Of a stretch of DNA of 46,277 nucleotides, positions 24,775 through 35,500 are shown one piece after another. Position 1 is the stretch's first letter, and each line of letters starts with the position of its first letter. The DNA comes from an uncultured Lachnospiraceae bacterium (GTDB taxonomy: Bacteria > Bacillota > Clostridia > Lachnospirales > Lachnospiraceae). The stretch covers positions 1 through 46,277 of the forward strand of contig CAJUMJ010000013.1 of NCBI GenBank assembly GCA_910587095.1, given 5' to 3'. Below the pieces are notes generated by a model. That model was not told the DNA's origin, did not search any database, and was given only the letters and a program-made list of their open reading frames with translations. Both the position numbers and the translations under genes were made by a program.

Positions 24775-27723
24775 ATGCCAGACTTGATGAAAGTATATGA
24801 AAATACATATTTTGTATATCAGAAGTGTCAGATGTATTGTTTTATTCCGGAGAACAATGAAAAGCAGAGCCTGACGCTGGAAGAGAGTTTCTTATTGGGA
24901 GGACGGTATGTGTTTGCCGATCTGACGGAGAAGCAGGAATTGTTTTTTGAGAAAGCGGCGGCATTTTTCAGGCGCCGGAACAGGTGGATTCGTTTTCTGT
25001 GGGTCGAGAATCCGCAGGAATCGGGACAGGCATGGCGGGTACATTTTCTGGCATGGAGCAGAACCGGGAAATTAAGGGCGACAGAGTCCGTGATTATGGA
25101 GAGATACAGACTGGTTTTTTCGGAGGGAACCGTTCTGAGATGTGGAGGGGCAAAGTTTTTTTTTCAAGATTCCGGACAAAGTAACTGTGCTTTCTTAGGT
25201 CCCGACGGCCGTTGGGACGGAGAAGTCTATCTGGATACAGATGCGGGAAAGTGCGGGGCATTCTGCGGAAAGTTAAAAGATATGGGAAATCGGATGATGG
25301 AGCGGCTGGATGCAGGAATCGGTTTTTTTTCTATAAGTGATGATAGGAACAGCCGCTTTCAGGGATTTATACATTCGGCAGTGAACAGAGTATTTACATC
25401 TGAAACAGAGGAAGACATGGAAGTTATGATTACTCCTCACCGCCTTTTGGAACGGGAATATACGTGGTTTAGCCTGAAAGGGCGGCGGCTTGTTTCAAAT
25501 TTTGTTACGGAGACGGGATACTCGATAGAGATGAAAGGAACAGAGGATGCAGCCCTTGTCTTTCAGAGAAAGCCTGTCCGCGCACATCGAACTAAAGAGA
25601 AAGACGTGTGTGCGTCAGGCATGTTGTATCTTGGAATCTCAGGACGTTTTTCAGGGGAGGAAAAAGAGCGGCATCTGATGTGCGGATTATCGGGAACCGA
25701 GACAGTACGGCGCGGGGAGGGCAGTTATTTGTGTTTTGTGCCGTCTATGCCCGCAGTAGAGCCCTATGATGATTGTGCGATGGGGACTACTTCGTGGGTA
25801 GGCATTGAGGGGAAATCGAGATATTACTGCCAATCCGAGGCGGATGCTTTATTTGCAGACAGCAAAGAGGGGGAACTGCGTTTTCTGGAAATTCCGGAAA
25901 GGGAGTTTTCGGAGGGGATGCCTGCGGTTCCGTTTCTTCCTTACAGAGGGGTTTGTGTGTATCCGGAGAAATTGGCGTCGGAGTGGGAGGAAGGACTTTA
26001 CAGGAGGAGAAGGACGATATTATCCGAACAAAAGACGGTGCTTTTACCGGAAATGATCGCCAAAGATTCCCCCAATATACGTTCCGTATCGTCTCAGGGA
26101 CTGATGGCGCAGACGACGCAGGATGGCGGATTTGAATGGATTGGGTTTGCAAATGTCTCTCAGGAAAAAGGGCTTCCGGATTTCAGGTTTTGTTCGGTTA
26201 CAAAAGAGTTGAGACAACATTTTATGCAAAAACAGTTCATATACAGAATAGACTCTCCGCAGCAATTGGGCAGGTTTGCTCCATCGGCGGGGGTTGATTT
26301 TTCGGTAGATGGAATCGCATTTAAATTATCGCCGGAATCATGGATTGTGGGAAAAGAGGATCGGAATACGATGCTGCTCCTAAAATATTCGGATCGTCAA
26401 AGTATCCGGCAGGCGCTGTCGGGATGCGAAGTATTTGAAAGTTGTGTCCGAAGAGCGTATACCGGGGAAGGAACCGTAAAAGAGGGATACGAAGAATTTC
26501 TGAAATTGATTGAGGAGACGGGATTTCAGGGAATTTTGGCGTTGAACGTCTGCGTGTCTCTGGAAGAAATGCCGGATCAGGTACGGATTCTTATGAAAGG
26601 CATAGAGCCTGAGGAATTCTGTGCTGCATTTCTTGCCGTGCAGACCGGAAAGATTCAAAAAGACAGCGTGCAGGGTCTGTGTATGGAAAAGGCAGAGGTT
26701 GATGCTCTTGTGGACTATACCACAAAGCGGAAGCTGATTTATGATTCAGAACCGCCGGAATACGATTATCTGACACGTGAGATTAAGATTGTCATAGACG
26801 GGGGAAGAATCAGCTCTTTTACGAGTATCTCGGAACTTCTTGTAAACCGCATGTTTGAGGCGAAGTCAATTGCACAGAATAATCCGGACGGCAACTGCCT
26901 TGTCCTGTTTGGAAAACTGGTGGAGGAAGAAGGAATCTCCAAGTACCAGTATCGGCTAAAATCTGCTGTGGAATTCGAACTTGCGGGTTCCGGAATCAGC
27001 CGGGTGTCGGTAGAAAGTATGGATTTGACGGCAGATGGAAATGGAAACGGAACCTTTATCATCAATGGAAGAATGCAAAGCCGGGAGATGGAAGGAGCGG
27101 ATCTGCTCGGATTTGGAGGAGAGGGAACAGGGGAAGGTCTGTCGTTTTCCTCTCTGAACATTCAGAAGCCGGAACAGGGAACTCTCACAATGGAGTATGA
27201 CAGGCTTGTGCTGGATATCCGAAACATAACGTGGAGGGAAGGATCATTTCCCGATACGTTTGCAGTTTCCTTACGGGAATTTGTGACGGCGGGAGGCTCG
27301 CCGGAATCAGCCGGATGGCAATCTGTGAGCGCACCGGTGATGCAGGGGATTCCGCCGAAGAACTGGCAGGGGTTTCGGTGGACGATTTCCCCTGGAAATC
27401 AAGGGGCGCCGGCAGGAGGCGGTCTTCTTGGGATGGAACTGCTGACTGCCTTTTGGCCTGCAAAGCAGGGAGAGACGGAGTATTATGTAGGAATCAGACT
27501 TCCGGAGAGTCTGTCTGGCCTGACTGCGCTGCAAGGCATGATACAGATGGGATTTGGCGCATTGTCATTGGAAAAAGGAAAGCAAGGCTATCTGATACGC
27601 CTTCATAACTATAATATCAGAGTGATGGGACTGTCTTTTCCTCCGGGAAGCAGCGATCTGTTTCTGATTTCTGACGGAAAATCGGTCGGATGGTATGGGG
27701 CATATGCAGAAAAGGGAGAATAG
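24775..27723 (+). CDS. Large unknown cassette protein (982 aa)
   Basis: No recognised family. It is a soluble, largely beta-rich protein with no signal peptide or membrane helix. The first 60 residues (TYFVYQKCQMYCFIPENN, LGGRYVFADLTEKQELFF) look like a compact domain. Residues about 540-660 are more helical. The last 270 residues return to amphipathic strands resembling those of the giant protein encoded two genes later. It is 27 bp after the preceding gene and 2 bp before the MBL gene, so all three are co-transcribed. Function cannot be assigned. Confidence 0.7.
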   Translation: MPDLMKVYENTYFVYQKCQMYCFIPENNEKQSLTLEESFLLGGRYVFADLTEKQELFFEKAAAFFRRRNRWIRFLWVENPQESGQAWRVHFLAWSRTGKLRATESVIMERYRLVFSEGTVLRCGGAKFFFQDSGQSNCAFLGPDGRWDGEVYLDTDAGKCGAFCGKLKDMGNRMMERLDAGIGFFSISDDRNSRFQGFIHSAVNRVFTSETEEDMEVMITPHRLLEREYTWFSLKGRRLVSNFVTETGYSIEMKGTEDAALVFQRKPVRAHRTKEKDVCASGMLYLGISGRFSGEEKERHLMCGLSGTETVRRGEGSYLCFVPSMPAVEPYDDCAMGTTSWVGIEGKSRYYCQSEADALFADSKEGELRFLEIPEREFSEGMPAVPFLPYRGVCVYPEKLASEWEEGLYRRRRTILSEQKTVLLPEMIAKDSPNIRSVSSQGLMAQTTQDGGFEWIGFANVSQEKGLPDFRFCSVTKELRQHFMQKQFIYRIDSPQQLGRFAPSAGVDFSVDGIAFKLSPESWIVGKEDRNTMLLLKYSDRQSIRQALSGCEVFESCVRRAYTGEGTVKEGYEEFLKLIEETGFQGILALNVCVSLEEMPDQVRILMKGIEPEEFCAAFLAVQTGKIQKDSVQGLCMEKAEVDALVDYTTKRKLIYDSEPPEYDYLTREIKIVIDGGRISSFTSISELLVNRMFEAKSIAQNNPDGNCLVLFGKLVEEEGISKYQYRLKSAVEFELAGSGISRVSVESMDLTADGNGNGTFIINGRMQSREMEGADLLGFGGEGTGEGLSFSSLNIQKPEQGTLTMEYDRLVLDIRNITWREGSFPDTFAVSLREFVTAGGSPESAGWQSVSAPVMQGIPPKNWQGFRWTISPGNQGAPAGGGLLGMELLTAFWPAKQGETEYYVGIRLPESLSGLTALQGMIQMGFGALSLEKGKQGYLIRLHNYNIRVMGLSFPPGSSDLFLISDGKSVGWYGAYAEKGE

Positions 27724-27725
27724 AT

Positions 27726-29513
27726 ATGTCAGAAGTTGTAGTGACGGTGCTTCCTGTAGGACAGGGGGCGATGAATCTGATAGAGGTGTATGATGAATGT
27801 AACGCACTTGTAAACCTTTCGCTTATCGACTGTGGGACAGACCGGACAACACCTGCAAGATTCGATAAACTGGATACGCCTGTCCGGGAATCGGTGGAAT
27901 ATGTTGCAGAAAAGATGCGGGAAAGATTTTGTAATCAGGAGGACGTATTTTTAGATAACGTATTGTTTACACACAGAGATTCAGACCACTGGACGTTGTT
28001 TGACAGTTTGTGGGAGGCGTTATTTGGACAAAGTACGATTGTTCTGGGATCAGAAGGCTGCCAGTTGAGATACGGGATGAATATAATGGATGACGGGACG
28101 GAAGAAGAGTTTTTGGCAGACCTGTCTGTTTCTATGGCAAAGTACAGAAGGACAATGTGTTGCCCAGAGAAGAAGGGGTATTGGAGTGATTTTCACTGTA
28201 CACTCTTTTTTTTAGATGACAGAGAAGAAATCAAGATGAAATACGAGGGCGGTGATGAGAGATACATATTGACAATAACTTTTTCAATGACAGAGTCGGG
28301 TTTTACTCTTTATGATAACAAGACAAATAAGAAGATTATAAATGTGGCGTTGAAGGAAGGAAGTGAGGGGGAGGGCGCGGCGGAGGGAATAATTATAGGA
28401 CAGCAGAGGGTTGTTAAGTTATCAGATGCTTACCCTGAAGATTACAAACAGAAGGCATTGTTTTGGAAAGATTTTGGAAATGATGTAGCATTGGAAACTG
28501 GCATGGAGATGCTGAAACAGCTGAATTATTTTTTTGGCGATCTTTCCTTTTTAAAGTATACCTCAGACGACATAATTGAATGGCTGGAAGAACATGACGG
28601 AGTGAAAAGAGTAATCGGAAGCGTATTGGTCGGAGGCAGTATGCAGGCAGATCATGTGAATGGTGGCAGAGACAGTGGTGTGAAAGAAATGTTGAGACGA
28701 GCCGAACTTCTTTCGGGTCAGAATGTTATTGAACTTGCAAGAGGTTATTCTTATGAATTGGGAGATACGTTTGTCCTTTCTATTTTAGAACGACTGGAAC
28801 TTAACACGCTAGGAAGGATAAAAATAGCAAGGGCTAAAAGCGCCGGGAATAGCGCAATTAAAAAAAATGCCACGTCGGCAGTTTCCAGTCTTGAAAGCAA
28901 TGAAATAGCAGATTTTCCTAAATTTATCTTTACGGGAGACGCTACGATACATACGTTTTATGCAATGTATTGTTCAGAGGTGTTTGCGGAAAGAAAAAAT
29001 GCTGTCTGGACGGCGCCGCATCACGGCTCCTGGAAGACTATCAATGGAATGCTTTCAAAGGATGAGGATCTGCCTTTATTTCCCATTTTGCTTAACGAAT
29101 TCGATCCGCATACTGCAATTATATCAGCCGGATTTAAGAATAAACACGGACATCCGAATCTTACATTTGTTCAGTGGATGATTGATTATCTGAAAGAGGA
29201 AGAGAAAACAGGATCACGCCACTTGATTTACTATAATAGCAATGACGAAAGTGCTGCGAACTGGAATACGGGTATTATAGACGAAAATCTTTTCACTATA
29301 TTCGAGGAAAGTGAGTCAGGCCTGACCGCGCAGATGCATTGCTTTGCCGCCTCTTCAGGCTCTTATGAATTTTCGCATACTCAGGAGGGAATTGTTATCA
29401 ATTCATTAAATGCAGAAAAAGCGGCTGCGAACTCAGCTATAAAAGAATCTGTTAAAACAGGAAAGCCGGAGTTTGCTGTTCCTCATGCAGATTTGTTTTT
29501 CCGACGCCATTGA
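27726..29513 (+). CDS. ComEC-like metallo-beta-lactamase-fold hydrolase
   Basis: A 595-residue protein with an MBL fold of the ComEC/Rec2-like subgroup. The metal motif reads THRDSDHW (H83, D85, D87, H88), i.e. HxDxDH. Later elements are FTGDA (D405) and APHHGSW (H432, H433), then ISAGFKNKHGHP. A long insertion (about residues 110-390) separates the first motif from the others. No signal or membrane segment, so it is probably a cytoplasmic hydrolase of nucleic acid, nucleotide or another phosphoester; the substrate is unknown. AGGGAG precedes ATG 27726, 2 bp after the preceding stop. Confidence 0.82.
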   Translation: MSEVVVTVLPVGQGAMNLIEVYDECNALVNLSLIDCGTDRTTPARFDKLDTPVRESVEYVAEKMRERFCNQEDVFLDNVLFTHRDSDHWTLFDSLWEALFGQSTIVLGSEGCQLRYGMNIMDDGTEEEFLADLSVSMAKYRRTMCCPEKKGYWSDFHCTLFFLDDREEIKMKYEGGDERYILTITFSMTESGFTLYDNKTNKKIINVALKEGSEGEGAAEGIIIGQQRVVKLSDAYPEDYKQKALFWKDFGNDVALETGMEMLKQLNYFFGDLSFLKYTSDDIIEWLEEHDGVKRVIGSVLVGGSMQADHVNGGRDSGVKEMLRRAELLSGQNVIELARGYSYELGDTFVLSILERLELNTLGRIKIARAKSAGNSAIKKNATSAVSSLESNEIADFPKFIFTGDATIHTFYAMYCSEVFAERKNAVWTAPHHGSWKTINGMLSKDEDLPLFPILLNEFDPHTAIISAGFKNKHGHPNLTFVQWMIDYLKEEEKTGSRHLIYYNSNDESAANWNTGIIDENLFTIFEESESGLTAQMHCFAASSGSYEFSHTQEGIVINSLNAEKAAANSAIKESVKTGKPEFAVPHADLFFRRH

Positions 29514-29539
29514 CAAATTGACTGAAGTAAGGAGTACAT

Positions 29540-32500
29540 ATGGAACTTCAAGAATTATACGATATACTGAAGGCGGAAACAAAGAGCGGAAGCCTGAAAC
29601 TGGACGGGCGGATTGCGGAGGCGGTATTTCTGCGTTTTGTTCTTACGCTGCAAAACGGAGAACTGAATATTGTGAACCCTGAGCTTTTTCTGCTTCCTGG
29701 AAGTGTAAAGATACAGGGAGAATGTTCTTTAAACGGCTGGCTTGGAGGGAGACTTTTCCGGGTTTCCATAGTATGTACCAAAGTGGAAGAAGATTTTGAG
29801 ACAGAGATGTCTTTTAGAAGCGATTACAGAGGAACTCTGGGAGGATTTTTCAGGGAAGTGTCCCCCTGTCTGAAAAAAGATGAAAGGGGAAGCCGGGAAG
29901 CGAGCAGTATCATTGCGGATATCCCGATTTCGAAGCCGCAGATTACTTTTATAACATCTGATTATAATCTGCGCCTCCCGTTTACTTTTCAGGCGGAGAC
30001 ACAGCTGAGAAACCTGAAAGGATGGGAACCGTATGGATTTTTGCTGACAGGCAGCAAAGTGATATCGGGAAGAACGAATTATGAAGAAGAGTTTCAGCTT
30101 TGTGCTCCGGTGGAGGGGATGATTTCCGGTTTTTTTTCGTCGGCGCATATGCAGCTTCTGCTTTTTAACAGAATCGAGTATGAGGAAAGTTTTTTTTATC
30201 CTTATATTTCCGAGGCGGGACTGGAGGTTAAGCTTCAATTGGATAAACTTCCGGAAGCCGTATTTACGGTTCCTCTGTTTGCACAGTCAGATCGTTGGAA
30301 TCTCCATATGTATATCCGCGAGGGACTGGGAGTCGGCGATTTGCTGTCATTTCTGATGTATATCACGAAGGCGGGGGAGAACGTGGCGTCAGTGTGCCTG
30401 CCGGTCGGGGTGGCTCTGAATAAGTTCCGCCTTTATCGGATGAATATTTTGTCGGAACGGGAACAGCTGAAGCTCTCTCCGATCTATATGACCATGGAAT
30501 TTGCACTGGCCGAACCGTGGGTTCTGCCTGTTCCTTATGTCACGCTGGAACGCCTGAATGCGGGGATACAGGTGAGCATGGGGAACAAGCAGGAGGGAGC
30601 GCTTGCGGAATCCGGCTTGTTTACCGCGGAGGCGGGAGGGACACTTGCGTTTCAGCTTGGAAAATATAAGCTGGAACTGAATCTGGATATGATGTTTCCC
30701 GAAATGAGTTTTTCAGCTTCCGCAGAATTCTCGAAAAAGACGGAGAAAGACGCGCCGCGGCTGTCTGATCTGTCCCGGACGTTTGGCGCGCCGCTGCCTT
30801 TGGGATGGGAAAATGGAGAAAATGTGTTGGGAGAAATAGCGGTTAGCGGCTCTGCGATGAGCCGGGAGATTCATATACATGCGAGCGTGCAGGATATTCT
30901 GGCATTTTCGGTGGGGGAGCTTCGGATTGCCCTTACAGAACTGTCTGCGGACGCACGGGCCGGCACGTCACATTTTGAATTTGCCGTACAGGGAATTATG
31001 ACGTTTGGAACCGGGACTGAAAAATTTGTACTATTTGCAAATGCAGCGTATAAAAATCCGGGTTGGATGCTGGAAGGCGGATTACAGTCCGGGAAAGTTA
31101 ATATCGGACGTCTGCTGACGGAGATGTTTGACATCCGGACAACGCCGGACGATATATCCGGACTTTACCTGACGGAACTTGAGGTATCTTATGCCACTTT
31201 GCAAGGCAGATTTTCACTGACCGCAGCCTTTGAAGCGGGATGGCATATTGTTCTTCTGGGACAGGATTTGACACTTGGCGGCAGGATAGAAGTGTTTGCG
31301 CTTCCGGAGAAAGATGCGGACGTTTCAGCGCTTGCGTTTATGAGGCTGGGAGGTTTCCGTGTCTTAGTCCAGGCAGATCACATTCAGACGGCCGAACAGA
31401 GAAAATACCTCTTCCGGCTGCAGTATAAAGAGTCATATCTTCAGGCCGCGTGGTTTTTCAGAAATGAGGATGAAATTCTTGACGTGAGTCTTGGGGGGAT
31501 GACCATGGGGAGTCTGGTCGAGTCTCTGATTCAAATGATTCAGCCAAATCACAAGTACGGACTTGCTAAGCCGTGGGATATTCTGGAGCGGATTCACCTG
31601 GAAAAATTTGTACTGGAATTTAATGTCACCAGAAAGGAAATGTTGATTTTATACCGTGTACAGACAGATATTGCAGGACTGATGTATCTGGATGAAATAG
31701 GACTTAGGTATGATATTGAGCAGAATAAATTATTTTTTATCTTAACAGGAAAGATTCTGGGGGTGGAGTACGGCGGGGACAATCCGGTTACATGGGATGC
31801 GGTGAATGGCAGACCGCCTGTAAACACGGCGGAGGATGAAAAAACGTTCGAACTGTCTTATATGGGGCTTGGACAGCACGTGCATGTGGACGGAGTTTTT
31901 GCCGCAGAGGGAATCGAAGCGGCAGTTTCGGCGTTAAAAGAACAGCTTGCGCCTGACGCGTCAGGAGGCGTGCCGGAGGAACTGACCTATGATTCCACGA
32001 TGAACTGGCTGTTTGGCATTGACTTTACCGTGAACAGCTCGGTCAATGTCAAGCTTGCGATGAACGATCCGGTTCTTTATGGAGCGCTGATTACCGTTCG
32101 GGCGCAGGAGGGAAGCGCTTTGGCGGCTTTCGATGGATTTGGTATCGAACTGCTGTACAGGAAAATCACAGACACGGTGGGAATGTTTAAGGGAGAGGTG
32201 CTGGTTCCGAAGCGTTACCGGACATTTCGGCTTGGTGTTCTGACACTTATGCTTGGAACTGTCAGCCTGGAGGTCTATACAAACGGAGGTTTTTATCTGG
32301 ATCTCGGATTTCCGCATCAACAGGATTTTTCTCGTTCTTTCCAATTCCAGTGGGGGATTTATAACGGCAAAGGCGGGATTTATATGGGAGTCCTGAAAGA
32401 CGTTCCGAAACTTACGGTTCCCCGGATTATCAATGGAAATTTTTCTCCTATTTTGATGCTCGGCCTTGGTATGAAGGTGGGAATGGGAAGAGCTTTTGAT

Positions 32501-35500
32501 TTTGGGATTGTATCGGGCGGCGTTTCTCTGGAGGTATTTGGGATTCTGGAGGGAACGGCGGCTGTATTTCATGAACAAAATACAGGGAAAGAAGATACTT
32601 ATTATTATGTGAAAGCGATGGCAGGAATCAGCGGAAGACTGTTTTTGAGCGCGGATTTGAAAATCATTGCGATTCACGCGTCTGTAGATGTCAATGCAAA
32701 CGCGGCAATCACGATACAGTCATACCGGAAGAGTCTGATTGAGCTTGAGCTTTCACTTTCATTAAAAGCCAGTTTTAAGATTCTCTTTATTAAGATTCAA
32801 TTCTCGTTTACGTTTCAGCAGAAGATTCAATTTACTGTCGGAAAGGATGAGAATACGCCGTGGATTGAGGAAGCGGCAAATCAGAGACATCTTACCGGCG
32901 TGAAGTGCGCGCCGGTATACTTAAGAATGCAGAAATTAGAAAAACGGACGTTAGACCTGAAGCTGGTTCCTGTGTTCGTATTGGAGAATCCGTCTATGCA
33001 GGCGGGAGGTGAACAAAAGACCGCGATTGTACTTCTCATGGTGATGAATAAGGAGAATCTGTGTCGATGGAATGATCTGCTTACGGAATGGATATTGTCA
33101 CATTTTGAGGAAACGCATTTTACGTGGGAAGAAGCAGGACAGCTCTCGTCCTCATTTGCAGATTCTCTGACCTGGAATCTGCTGGAACAATTTTTAAGTG
33201 AGAATGTGATGATTGATTACAGCATCGGCTGGGAACAAGATACCCGGGAAGAAATGTGGGAAGGGTATGTTTTTCCGATGCTTCCCTCTATGTCTGTTTG
33301 TGTGTCGGAAAAAGGACAGGAACATACGGTCAATTATTGGGAGAATCAGATGGTGGACGAGGACTATTTTGATTCTGTTACAGCGTATTTTGAAAAATTA
33401 AATGCAGATCCGTTTTATCAGCCGCAGCGGGGCAGAAAAGGTATGGATGGAAATGAAATCCAGTCGGCGGCGAAAGCGTTTTTAACGGATTATGTACAGA
33501 TGTACCTTAAAGAACTGGCCGGAGAGATTGAGAAGTTGGGCAGGGAACGCAGCGAAACAGTAGAAATTCGAAGCATCCGGGATGATTTTGGAGTATCGCC
33601 GGAAGAATTTGTGCTGCAGAATCAAAAGCTGCTGGTGAAAACCGGAAGTCAGATTCGGTTTGATACACTGGTATATACAGTGCCGGCCGGAGCTACGCTG
33701 GATGCAGTCGGGGACAGGTATGGACTGGGGGCAGATATACTTTGGGATACCGTGAAGGATACGTTGTCCCTTCCTTATGCAGGAAGCCGGCTGACGTTTG
33801 GAAGCGGTGTTTTTGTAAACAGACGTACCGGACTGACGCTAAAAGAAGCGGCGGCTGTGTTATTTGTACGCTTTTATGAGTCCGTCTGCCCGGAAGATTT
33901 GTTTTATGCGGGAGACATTCTGCGGATGAATCCACAGATTTCTATGGAGTGGCAGGAGAAGGAGCCGTATGCGGATACGCTATCGCTGCCAGGAGCTGAC
34001 CGCCCATGGGTTACGCTTCGGGGAGATACCGTGCAGAGACTTGCTGCCTTTTTGCTCCTGACGGAGGCAGAAACCGGAGAGATTCCTGCATGGGACCGGT
34101 TTCTTTCTGCGGTCAGCCGGCTGAATGACGGAGAGGAGCAGGCTGTATTGGACGAAGTCAGATTTGAGGCGCCTGAAATTGAAGTTTACAAAGAGCGTAC
34201 TCTTTCGGAGCTGGCAGACCGGATTTATCCGGATAAGACGGAGGAGGAAACGCAGGCGGGGCATCTTGCCTCAAGCCGGATTTTAAGACCGAATGTGAAA
34301 CTTACGCTGAGGGGAGCAGTATTCTTTACACCGGAGGAGAGGGAGCTTTCTCTGGTTGATATTATGCGGGAAAGCGGATGCTCGGCGGCGGAACTTTCAG
34401 CAGCGATTCTTGCCGATCAGACGATTCTTGCGGATGAAACGTTTTTGAAGAGACGGGAAGCCGGTGTCAGAGGGGCGGAAGTATCTCAGAAGGAATATAT
34501 ACGGGAGTCGCTGGGGGAACGTGCAGCGGAGACCGGTTCTATGCTTTCCCGTTTCCTTCTGCAAGGATTAAAAGCGCCGGATCATGAGACGGGAAAGATA
34601 TCTCCGGTTTATCAGATTCTGGGGCAGCAGATTCCTGTTAAGGATACAGGACATGATATCACTCTAAAAGCGGTGTCTGCGGAGGAAGGATGTGAATGGG
34701 TCACAAGAGAGTGGAAACAGACGGTTCTGGAGGCAGAGAGAATAGCAGGACAACTTCCGAGCGGTGATTTTTCCGGTTTTCCTGTGAAATGGGAGCAGAT
34801 GGCCGATTTTCAGGATACCAATCAAGTGTTTCGTCTGAACCAGAGCATATTGTATGACAGCCGGAATGGGAAACAGGCAGTCCACCGGATATCCGATGGG
34901 GTCGCGGAGGTGATTGCGGGGGCTGCAAAACCTCAGGTTACAGACCAGGCGGGAGTCTGGCAGTCTGTGACATGGGGGTGTATGATTCCCATGGAAATCA
35001 GGAGAAGTAAAACGGAGGGGGTATTTTCCGTTTATGGCGCCGATTCGGTAAGAAGACGGTGGCTTCACGGACTTTTGAAACTGGAAAATCCGGACGTTCT
35101 TATTCTGTATCAGACATCAGGGCTTGGCAGTGAAAGCAAATGTTTGATGGAATATACATGGAGTGAAACGGAAAGCTTTCTTGTGAAAACTAATTTTTCG
35201 GCAGAAACAAATATGAGTCCGGTAAAAAGAAGCCGGACATCAGGGGCGGAGCTGGAAAATATAGCATGGGCAGGACAGGGCAGGCGGCTGATTCGCATGT
35301 TATGGGAATGCAGTACCGTCGGAGGAGGCGGATATTATCTGCGGCTGCGGACGAAAGAAGGGAATACGCTTCCGGAGGATTTGTTTGATAAAGAAGGAAA
35401 CGGAATCATCTGGATTTTTGCGAAGCTGTCCTGGGATATTCCGGGAACCGAATGTATCAACTGCTGTGTAACCGGGAGCGCCGCACATGTGGCGGACGGC